This document shows, piece by piece, positions 1 through 5,512 of a stretch of 6,827 nucleotides of DNA (positions are counted from its first letter, which is position 1; each line of letters opens with the position of its first letter). The DNA is taken from NCBI GenBank assembly GCA_945865745.1, contig CAMBFP010000058.1, positions 1-6,827 of the forward strand, written 5' to 3'. Under the pieces are notes generated by a model that ran no database searches, was not told the DNA's origin, and worked only from the letters and a program-made list of their open reading frames with translations. The DNA is from Rhizobium sp. Q54 (GTDB lineage: Bacteria; Pseudomonadota; Alphaproteobacteria; Rickettsiales; UBA1997). A program made the position numbers and the translations under genes.

Positions 1-1
1 A

Positions 2-907
2 AAAATTTATGACGTTGCAACGCTAGAAAAAGCCGAAGCGCAGCAAATTTCTTTCTTAAATTCTGGTCAATATTTGGATAAATTTTTGAGCTCAAAAGCG
101 GGATTTTGCTTACTCGATGAAAAGCAATTAAGTAAGGCTCCACAAGGCATGCTGGCGCTAGTTCATAAAAATCCTTACTTCGCTTACGCTAAAATTTCTG
201 CGGCTTTTTACGAAGCGAGTGGAGCGGAATTTTTTGGCGAAAAATTAATTCATCCGACAGCAAAAATTGGCGAAGGAACCATTGTTGCTCCTAATGCTTA
301 CATCGGAAAAAATGTTGAAATTGGTAAAAACTGTTTCATCGGTACGGGCTCGTCAGTTCTGGATGGATGCATTATTGGCGACAACTGCATAATCAATTCT
401 AGCGCAACAATCTGCTTCGCGATCATTGGAAATAATTCAGTAATTTTTAGTGGTGCAAGAATCGGCCAAGATGGTTTTGGCTTTGCGCACGATGCTGGAA
501 TTAATCATAAAATCGTTCAGCTCGGAATCGTTGAAATCGGAAGTGGAGTTGAGATCGGAGCCAATAGCTGCGTGGATCGTGGCGCGATTGAAAATACAGT
601 GATTGGTGATGGAACCAAGATCGACAACCTTGTGCAAATCGGTCACAATGTAGTAATTGGCAAAGGTACAGTAATCGCTGGATGCTCGGCAATAGCGGGC
701 TCAACACACATTGGAAATTTTGTGCAAATCGGCGGTGGCTCAAATATTTCTGGTCACATTGTGATTAATGATGGCGCAAGAATCGCTGGAATGACCGGCG
801 TAATGCGCGACGTTCCAGCAAAACAAATCATGGCAGGAATTCCGGCAATGCCGATCAAACAATGGCATCGAGCTAATGCTGCGCTAATTAAGAAAAATTC
901 TAATTAG
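2..907 (+). CDS. lpxD: UDP-3-O-acylglucosamine N-acyltransferase LpxD (5' end missing)
   Basis: LpxD adds the second 3-hydroxyacyl chain, carried on ACP, to UDP-3-O-acylglucosamine in lipid A synthesis in the cytoplasm. The reading frame is open to the left edge, giving about 301 visible residues. The family is roughly 340 long, so some 30-40 N-terminal residues are missing. The first visible part (DVATLEKAEAQQISFL) is the typical LpxD N-terminal uridine-binding domain, so the in-frame TTG at 74 is not the start. From about visible residue 80 there is a long left-handed beta-helix of hexapeptide repeats (IGEGTI, IGKNVE, IGDNCI and so on). Family signatures follow: GQDGFGFAH, EIGANSCVDRGA and DNLVQIGHNVVIG. 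The His of IGHNV, codon 644-646, matches the catalytic His239 of E. coli LpxD. The C-terminus (GVMRDVPA, GIPAMPIKQWHR) reads like alphaproteobacterial LpxD. It ends TAG, 12 bases before a convergent gene, so no fabZ or lpxA follows. Confidence 0.95.
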   Translation, partial: KIYDVATLEKAEAQQISFLNSGQYLDKFLSSKAGFCLLDEKQLSKAPQGMLALVHKNPYFAYAKISAAFYEASGAEFFGEKLIHPTAKIGEGTIVAPNAYIGKNVEIGKNCFIGTGSSVLDGCIIGDNCIINSSATICFAIIGNNSVIFSGARIGQDGFGFAHDAGINHKIVQLGIVEIGSGVEIGANSCVDRGAIENTVIGDGTKIDNLVQIGHNVVIGKGTVIAGCSAIAGSTHIGNFVQIGGGSNISGHIVINDGARIAGMTGVMRDVPAKQIMAGIPAMPIKQWHRANAALIKKNSN

Positions 908-919
908 GCCATCGCGTCT

Positions 920-1708
920 CTAAGCTTTAAAAAAATATTTTATTTTTTTGCTGAGATTTTTGCTCAATTTCCTTCCCAAAAATTCATCAACCAAAATCAC
1001 TAAATAAGATGAATTTGTGAGAAAAATTTCGTCGGCATTTTTCAATGCAGAAATTTTTGCTTTCACTTTTTTTATCTTTAATTCCGGAATTTTTAGCAAT
1101 CTTTCGCGCACACATCCAAGTACAATTCCGCAGCTTTCGTGAGGTGTATAAATTTGACCATTCTTCACCCAAAAAATATTCGCTGACGAAGTTTCGGCGA
1201 TAAAATTTTTATCAGAAAGCATTGCGGCGTCAAAAAATTTTTGCTCCCTCGCTTCAATTTTTGCTAAGACGTAAGACGTTGCCGACATTGGCTTGAAGGA
1301 TATTCCTGGCGTACGAGTTTTGGCAATTCCTAAGCGAATTTTTTTTGGTAATTCGCGCGCAGGAAAAGTTTCGATGATTACGAGCGCTGCGCTTTCATTA
1401 GTTGGTAAATATCCAGCGCTACCAATCCCGCGACTAATCGAGATGCGCAAAATTCCGTTCTCTGCCGAATTTTTTTTGATTAGTTGGTAAGATTTTTTTT
1501 CGAGATCAGAAATTTCTGCAGAAAATTTAAGCAGCTTTAAAGCCCTATGAATCCTTGCTTCATGAAGATGAAAATCGAAAATCTCTCCGTTAATAATCTT
1601 ACAAGTTTCAAAAATTCCGTCGCCAAAAAGAAAGCCACGTTCACGAATTGAAATCGTAGCTTTTTCTTCCGCGACAAGGTTTTGATTTTTGAAAACGTAT
1701 TTTTTCAT
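920..1708 (-). CDS. Class IV PLP-dependent enzyme, probably aminodeoxychorismate lyase (PabC-like)
   Basis: A 262-residue fold-type IV PLP protein, close to the length of E. coli PabC (269). PabC releases 4-aminobenzoate and pyruvate from aminodeoxychorismate for folate synthesis. Visible motifs are RGFLFGDGIFET (24-35), SRGIGSAGYLP (92-102, like the RGxGGRGY segment of PabC), and FKPMS with Lys139 at the place of the PLP Schiff-base lysine. AETSSANIF (171-179) supplies Glu172, expected to contact the pyridine nitrogen. GCVRERLL (198-205) and the LTNSS loop (230-234) follow. Family members include D-amino-acid and branched-chain aminotransferases. The GDGIFET and RGIGSAGY segments favour PabC, but D-amino-acid transaminase, which would feed peptidoglycan synthesis, cannot be excluded. 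ATG 1708 is the first usable start; no Shine-Dalgarno precedes it. It lies 3 bases from the divergent penicillin-binding protein start. Family assignment is firm; substrate is an inference. Confidence 0.85.
   Translation of the reverse strand: MKKYVFKNQNLVAEEKATISIRERGFLFGDGIFETCKIINGEIFDFHLHEARIHRALKLLKFSAEISDLEKKSYQLIKKNSAENGILRISISRGIGSAGYLPTNESAALVIIETFPARELPKKIRLGIAKTRTPGISFKPMSATSYVLAKIEAREQKFFDAAMLSDKNFIAETSSANIFWVKNGQIYTPHESCGIVLGCVRERLLKIPELKIKKVKAKISALKNADEIFLTNSSYLVILVDEFLGRKLSKNLSKKIKYFFKA
929..949. terminator. A/T-only inverted repeat between convergent genes (weak terminator candidate)
   Basis: A perfect 9-base inverted repeat with a 3-base loop (AAAAAAATA, TTT, TATTTTTTT) lies just beyond the end of lpxD, inside the last codons of the convergent PLP gene. 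It is symmetrical and could end transcription from either side. It has no G-C pairs, so the hairpin would be weak, and the A/T runs may simply encode the Lys/Phe-rich C-terminus (KKIKYFFKA). Confidence 0.2.
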
Positions 1709-1711
1709 TTG

Positions 1712-3451
1712 ATGAAACTGTTGCTGAAGCTCACATTTTTGTTTTCGATCTGGCTCGCGATTTTTGCTGCCGCGGCTCTATTTTACTATTTCCAAGGCCT
1801 ACCAAGTTTGGATGATTTGGAAAAAGAAAGCGGTAAGCAGATTGTGCAAATCAATTACGCAAATGGCAATCGCATCACTAATCGCAGCGAAATTTACGCC
1901 AGTGAAGTGAGTTACTATGAACTACCTCAGCATCTTATTAATGCGGTTGTGGCGACTGAAGATCGGCGTTTTTTTTCACATCACGGTGTCGATATTTTTG
2001 GAGTTGCTAGAGCCTATGTTGCCAATAAAAAAGCAGGTCGAGTGGTGCAAGGTGGTAGTACGGTCACGCAGCAGTTAGCGAAAATTTTATTTCTCAGTTC
2101 GGATCGAACTTTAAAAAGAAAAATTCAGGAAATGCTTCTTGCCTTGCAGCTCGAGAGGCGCTTTACCAAGGAGCAGATTCTAACTTTTTACCTCAATCGT
2201 GCTTATTTCGGTGCGGGCAACTACGGCGTTGGCAATGCGGCAAAAAGTTATTTTGGCAAAGACGTGTCGCAGTTGAATTTAAGCGAGTCTGCACTGCTTG
2301 CGGGCTTGTTGAAAGCGCCGTCAAAACTTTCGCCAAAGAATAATCGCGAACTCGCTGAGAACAGAACTGGAGTGGTTTTGCGCGCGATGATCGATGCTGG
2401 ATTTTTGGATGAAAAAAATCTTTCGGAACTTCAGCAAGATCCTCGCTACATTACTGATCACGGGCAGAGGCTTTATTTTACTGACTTCGTTTACGAACAG
2501 TTGCCGGATTTTTTAGGAAAAAAAGAAGGGAAAGAAAAAATAGTTTCTATCATCACAACTTTGGATGAGGCGCTACAGGCTAACATGGAAGAGGTTTTGA
2601 ATGATTTTGTCGGGAAGCATTCTGAGAAGCTTGGTACATCAGAAGTTGCTGTTGTTGTAATGAGTAAAAGTGGCGCAGTGCTTGCCATGTCTGGCGGGAA
2701 GGATCATCAACAAAGCCAATTCAATCGCGCCGTTTATGCAAAAAGACAAGCTGGCTCGGCCTTTAAAACCTTTGTTTATTTGGCTGCTTTTGAGAAGGGC
2801 TGGAAATCTGATGACGTGCTTGAAGATAAGAAAATCAACGTCGGAACCTGGTTGCCTGACAACTATAATAGTAAGTTTTTAGGCGAGGTAACGTTGCAGC
2901 GTGCATTTGCTGAATCGTTAAATTCAGTTGCTGTTCAGCTCGCGCGCGATGTTGGGGGAAGTGCTATTACGTCAATAGCCCGTAAGTGTGGCATTAGTTC
3001 AAAAATGGATAAAAGTGATCCAACGATTTCTTTGGGCACTACCGAAGTAAGTTTATTAGAGCTCACCGGAGCTTACGCTACTATTGCCTCAGACGGTAAT
3101 GCGGTAATTCCTCACGCGATTTCAGAAATCAGAAATGGAGAAAATCAAGAACTCTACAGGCATGAATCTTCTGGTCTTGGAGAGGTTGCTTTGGAAAATT
3201 CGATCAAAGAAATCAAAAAACTTTTGCGCGAAGTTGTAAGAAGTGGAACGGGAAAAAATGCCAACGTGGAAGAGAATGTTTTGGGAAAAACCGGAACAAG
3301 CCAAAACTTCCGAGATGCTTGGTTTGTTGGCTTTGACGATGAGTATGTAATCGGAGTTTGGATTGGGAATGATGACAATTCAGCAACATCTAAAATCACC
3401 GGAGGATCTCTTCCGGCGCAACTTTTTGGAGAGATCCTGAAAAAAATTTAA
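1712..3451 (+). CDS. Class A (bifunctional) penicillin-binding protein, PBP1A type
   Basis: It polymerises lipid II into glycan strands and cross-links the peptides, anchored in the inner membrane and acting in the periplasm. From ATG 1712 it has 579 residues: a short cytoplasmic start, a membrane segment at about 5-27, then a GT51 transglycosylase domain. That domain shows ATEDRRFF (82-89, catalytic Glu83), GGSTVTQQLAK (114-124), RKIQEMLLALQLE (136-148) and an ILTFYLNRAYFG stretch (156-167). The transpeptidase domain has the active-site SAFK (Ser349, Lys352), SLN (402-404) and KTGT (526-529, followed by SQNFRDAWFVGF). It stops soon after the transpeptidase fold. It is much shorter than E. 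coli PBP1a (850) and leaves little room for an OB/ODD insert, as in the short alphaproteobacterial forms. ATG 1712 is preferred over the in-frame TTG at 1682 because it starts just before the signal anchor. No Shine-Dalgarno is visible. Confidence 0.93.
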   Translation: MKLLLKLTFLFSIWLAIFAAAALFYYFQGLPSLDDLEKESGKQIVQINYANGNRITNRSEIYASEVSYYELPQHLINAVVATEDRRFFSHHGVDIFGVARAYVANKKAGRVVQGGSTVTQQLAKILFLSSDRTLKRKIQEMLLALQLERRFTKEQILTFYLNRAYFGAGNYGVGNAAKSYFGKDVSQLNLSESALLAGLLKAPSKLSPKNNRELAENRTGVVLRAMIDAGFLDEKNLSELQQDPRYITDHGQRLYFTDFVYEQLPDFLGKKEGKEKIVSIITTLDEALQANMEEVLNDFVGKHSEKLGTSEVAVVVMSKSGAVLAMSGGKDHQQSQFNRAVYAKRQAGSAFKTFVYLAAFEKGWKSDDVLEDKKINVGTWLPDNYNSKFLGEVTLQRAFAESLNSVAVQLARDVGGSAITSIARKCGISSKMDKSDPTISLGTTEVSLLELTGAYATIASDGNAVIPHAISEIRNGENQELYRHESSGLGEVALENSIKEIKKLLREVVRSGTGKNANVEENVLGKTGTSQNFRDAWFVGFDDEYVIGVWIGNDDNSATSKITGGSLPAQLFGEILKKI

Positions 3452-3453
3452 TT

Positions 3454-3494
3454 GTTGAGGACGCTCGGATTTACCCCGCGCTTCACAACTCAAC
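3454..3494. terminator. Stem-loop between the penicillin-binding protein gene and tRNA-Ile
   Basis: GTTGAG (3454-3459) pairs with CTCAAC (3489-3494). Inside, GCTCGG (3463-3468) pairs with CCGCGC (3476-3481) with one mismatch. Read on the minus strand, the hairpin is followed within a few bases by a run of seven T among AT-rich bases (3447-3441 as complement), so it fits a terminator for the tRNA transcript better than one for the plus-strand gene, which has no T run after it. The inner and outer stems are separated by unpaired bases. Confidence 0.35.
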
Positions 3495-3499
3495 CTTGC

Positions 3500-3520
3500 T
3501 AAAAATTTCATAGAAATTCT
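3500..3520 (-). terminator. AT-rich hairpin just after the tRNA-Ile 3' end
   Basis: On the minus strand, ten bases past the tRNA CCA end, AATTTC (3518-3513), TAT, GAAATT (3509-3504) form a 6-bp stem. A G-T and an A-T pair can extend it to 8 bp, and only a few T follow. It could be a weak intrinsic terminator or processing signal for the tRNA. The stem has a single G-C pair. Confidence 0.25.
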
Positions 3521-3529
3521 TAGGTCTAA

Positions 3530-3606
3530 TGGTGGGTCTGGGAGGACTTGAACCTCCGACCTCGCACTTATCAGGCGCGCACTCTAACCAACTGAGCTAC
3601 AGACCC
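3530..3606 (-). tRNA. tRNA-Ile (anticodon GAT)
   Basis: The complement reads GGGTCTG ... CAGACCC-A-CCA, a 77-base tRNA with a perfect 7-bp acceptor stem and an encoded CCA. The D arm has GCTC/GAGT (one G-T pair) around AGTTGGTTA. The anticodon stem CGCGC/GTGCG (one G-T pair) closes the loop CTGATAA, so the anticodon is GAT, which reads ATC and ATT. The T arm GGAGG/CCTCC carries TTCAAGT. The body closely matches the alphaproteobacterial tRNA-Ile pattern. No 16S, tRNA-Ala or 23S sequence lies beside it. In most bacteria this tRNA sits in the rRNA spacer, so here it is a separate unit. Confidence 0.97.
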
Positions 3607-3623
3607 ATCAAACAAGGCGGCGC

Positions 3624-3651
3624 AACCTATTAACGAGTAGGCAAAAGTCAA
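3624..3651 (-). promoter_or_regulatory. Candidate sigma-70 promoter for tRNA-Ile
   Basis: On the minus strand TTGACT (complement of 3646-3651) matches the -35 consensus at 5 of 6 bases. After a 16-base spacer comes a poor -10, TAGGTT (3629-3624). A GC-rich stretch follows, down to the tRNA 5' end 17 bases away, as is usual at stable-RNA promoters. The -35 is convincing. The exact -10 is uncertain, since the nearby TAATAG is spaced too closely. Confidence 0.45.
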
Positions 3652-3690
3652 ATATTTTGACCTCATGTTTGCAAGTGCGGCTTGAAGCGG

Positions 3691-3718
3691 TTTGCAATTA
3701 GCTAATCTAGTCTAATAT
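3691..3718 (+). promoter_or_regulatory. Candidate promoter for yajQ-thiS
   Basis: TTTGCA (3691-3696) and TAATAT (3713-3718) are 16 bases apart and would start transcription about 30 bases before the yajQ ATG. Both boxes are imperfect (TAATAT matches TATAAT at 4 of 6), and the AT-rich background makes chance matches likely. The position, in the only free space upstream of the gene, is the main support. Confidence 0.3.
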
Positions 3719-3758
3719 TTGATCGGTGAATTCTTCTTTAATCCAGATTTTAAATAAC

Positions 3759-4250
3759 ATGCCTAGCTTCGACATCGTCTCCAAAATCAACATGCAAGAA
3801 ATCGACAACGCGATGAATTCCGTGATGCGCGAGATCGGAAATCGTTACGATTTTAAAGGTGCAGTTTTTACTTTGGAGCTCAAAGAAAAAGACAATTTGA
3901 TTCTGATTACTGCGGATAGTGAATATCGCCTTGAATCAATTCGCGACTCGATGAAGGTTTTTGCAACCAAGCGTGGCGTGGATGCAAGAGCTTTTGATTT
4001 TCAGAAAGAAGAAAAAGCGGGTGGAAATATGATGCGTCAGGAAGTGAAGTTGCGCAATGGCATCGAGCAAGAAATTGCCAAAAAAATCGTCAAGCATGTG
4101 AAGGATACGAAGATGAAAGTTCAGGCTTCGATCAAGGCCGATGAGGTGCGTGTTGACGGTAAAAAACGCGATGATTTGCAAGAGGCGATGACTTTGTTGC
4201 GCGCTGCTAACTTTGATATTCCGCTACAATTTATTAATTTCCGCGAGTAG
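3759..4250 (+). CDS. yajQ: YajQ family nucleotide/cyclic di-GMP-binding protein (UPF0234)
   Basis: A 163-residue YajQ protein, the usual family length. The start MPSFDIVS is the near-invariant family N-terminus, so ATG 3759 is chosen over the in-frame GTG at 3726, which would add 11 unrelated residues. The hallmark RYDFKG is at 29-34. A Lys-rich middle follows (QEVKLRNGIEQEIAKKIVKHVKD), and it ends LQFINFRE, as typical members do. Family structures show two ferredoxin-like domains. Members have been reported to bind nucleotides or tRNA, and a Xanthomonas homologue binds cyclic di-GMP and affects virulence gene expression. Which of these holds here is not visible. The TAG stop overlaps the GTG start of the sulfur-carrier gene (TAGTG), so the two are probably translated together. 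There is no clear Shine-Dalgarno. Confidence 0.93.
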   Translation: MPSFDIVSKINMQEIDNAMNSVMREIGNRYDFKGAVFTLELKEKDNLILITADSEYRLESIRDSMKVFATKRGVDARAFDFQKEEKAGGNMMRQEVKLRNGIEQEIAKKIVKHVKDTKMKVQASIKADEVRVDGKKRDDLQEAMTLLRAANFDIPLQFINFRE

Positions 4251-4453
4251 TGAAAATTTTCTTAAACGGCGAAGAAAGAATTCTTGCGAGCAAAATGACT
4301 GTCGCAGAATTGGTTGCTATGCTCGAGCTCGATGTAAAAAAAATTGCGGTGGAGAAAGATTTAGAAATCGTAAATCAAGATCGTTTTTCAGCGACTGTGA
4401 TTGACGAAGGAAGTCGAATTGAGATCGTTCACTTTATTGGCGGAGGCTGATTT
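4250..4453 (+). CDS. thiS: ThiS-like sulfur carrier protein (MoaD/ThiS ubiquitin-like fold)
   Basis: A 66-residue ThiS-type protein; the stop codon is TGA at 4448-4450, so the coding region proper ends at 4450. ThiS carries sulfur as a C-terminal thiocarboxylate for thiazole synthesis in thiamine biosynthesis. It starts MKIFLNGEE, has the TVAEL helix start (near 23-27) and RIEIVHFIGGG at the end, leaving the exposed C-terminal Gly-Gly that ThiF/MoeB-type enzymes adenylate. The GTG start overlaps the yajQ stop by one base, which implies translational coupling. No thiG, thiF or thiO gene lies in the window, so the partner enzymes are elsewhere or it serves another sulfur-transfer route. The convergent lipoprotein gene ends only two bases after its stop. 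Confidence 0.88.
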
Positions 4454-5505
4454 TACTGCTCCAGCATTGATGTTGCGAATTTTGCTGCGCCGGCAAATTG
4501 GTTTTTTTTGTACTTCATTTTTACTGCATCGCCAAGACGCAGTGTTTCGGCTTTTTTAGCGTTATCAATTACTACCCAAGAAGTTTTTGGATCAATCAAA
4601 TCAGAAACAGAGCCAGTCGCAACGATGCGGCGCTCAATTTCTAATTCGTTAGTAATTGCATTCTCAGATTCATATTGGCCGATCACTTCAAACTTATCAT
4701 TTTGCTTAATGCCATCAGCCGAGCCGAGAGAAACTTTGAAGATCGATTTATTGTTCAAAACGCGCTTTTCTAAGATGTAGCCTTTTTTGGCGAAGAAGTT
4801 TTTTACGTCTACTTCGATGTCATTCACAGCATCTTCTGCGGCCTTACGCACCAAGCTGTCATCGCGTTTTGCGCCTTCAATTTTTTTACCACCGATTTGC
4901 AATCCGCCTAGTGACACACCACCATCTTGTTGAGTGGCTTCCGAGCGAGATTTTTTTGCGGAGAACTCTATTGATTCAACGACGGAAAGCGCAGGAAGTT
5001 CGTAGATTTTAATATTTCCAGCGACGTCAGCAGAGTAAGTATATTTTGGTGGGATTGAAACCATTTGGCCGTTTTGCGGATTGTAGAAGGTTGAGCCAGC
5101 GGAATATTTGCTGGTAAATCCCGCATTTGAAATTGTGCCGGATATTGCGTAATCAGCAACGATCGGGCCTTTGTAAGATCCTGTCTTCTTCATTTCGGCG
5201 AGCTCTATTTCTTTTTGCAATTTTTCTGCAGCTTTGCGATCAACAATTTCGCCAAGACGATTTTTGCTTAAAATATTTTCAACATTATTGGCGAGTGAAT
5301 CGCCAAGGCCAGTTTGTTTAGCGATTTCATTTTCATTTTGATCAAGAGCAAAAACTACGATCTTTGGAGCTTTACCTTCGAGATTTTCTTTGCTCGGTAC
5401 GAACTTACTTTTGCTTAAAAATTGTTTTTGATACTCATCAAAATTTTTAATGGTGGTTGAGCAAGCGCTTAGAATGAGTAAGAGAGTGAGATGTTTTAAC
5501 TTCAT
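4453..5505 (-). CDS. CsgG-family outer-membrane lipoprotein with a FlgT-C-like C-terminal domain
   Basis: A 350-residue lipoprotein: short signal peptide, lipobox LSAC with Cys15 and Ser at +2, predicting outer-membrane sorting. Residues about 47-235 look like a CsgG-type domain: KIVVFALD, a helix with LANNVENIL, then VDRKAAEKLQKE, then ADYAISGTIS (117-126), and NIKIYELPALSVVESIEF (164-181) where CsgG proteins describe the state of a filament or pore subunit. A final helix KAAEDAVNDI (221-230) precedes residues 244-334, with SLGSADGIKQNDKFEVIG and a closing LRLGDAVKM, resembling the SH3-like C-terminal domain of the flagellar protein FlgT. CsgG makes the curli secretion pore; relatives include HfaB, LpoB and FlgT-type proteins. 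Domain calls are by eye and the function is unknown. It begins seven bases after the LPP20-type gene, in the same operon. The start has no Shine-Dalgarno. Confidence 0.75.
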   Translation of the reverse strand: MKLKHLTLLLILSACSTTIKNFDEYQKQFLSKSKFVPSKENLEGKAPKIVVFALDQNENEIAKQTGLGDSLANNVENILSKNRLGEIVDRKAAEKLQKEIELAEMKKTGSYKGPIVADYAISGTISNAGFTSKYSAGSTFYNPQNGQMVSIPPKYTYSADVAGNIKIYELPALSVVESIEFSAKKSRSEATQQDGGVSLGGLQIGGKKIEGAKRDDSLVRKAAEDAVNDIEVDVKNFFAKKGYILEKRVLNNKSIFKVSLGSADGIKQNDKFEVIGQYESENAITNELEIERRIVATGSVSDLIDPKTSWVVIDNAKKAETLRLGDAVKMKYKKNQFAGAAKFATSMLEQ

Positions 5506-5512
5506 GTGATTG

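Noticed and set aside
74..907. TTG at 74 as the start of lpxD
   Set aside because: The frame continues upstream to the window edge with LpxD-like residues (VATLEKAEAQQISFL), so the true start lies outside the window.
1682..1711. TTG at 1682 as the start of the penicillin-binding protein
   Set aside because: It would add ten residues with no family support and would overlap the divergent gene; ATG 1712 begins just before the membrane anchor.
2491..3399. Several minus-strand frames of 60-81 codons and a 70-codon plus-strand frame within the penicillin-binding protein gene
   Set aside because: They are low-complexity shadows of a gene whose main frame carries all catalytic motifs in order.
3726..3758. 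GTG at 3726 as the yajQ start
   Set aside because: The conserved YajQ N-terminus MPSFDIVS begins exactly at ATG 3759, giving the usual 163 residues.
4213..4404. 63-codon plus-strand frame spanning the yajQ end and thiS
   Set aside because: It overlaps two well-supported genes in another frame, and its Arg/Cys-rich translation looks like an out-of-frame reading.
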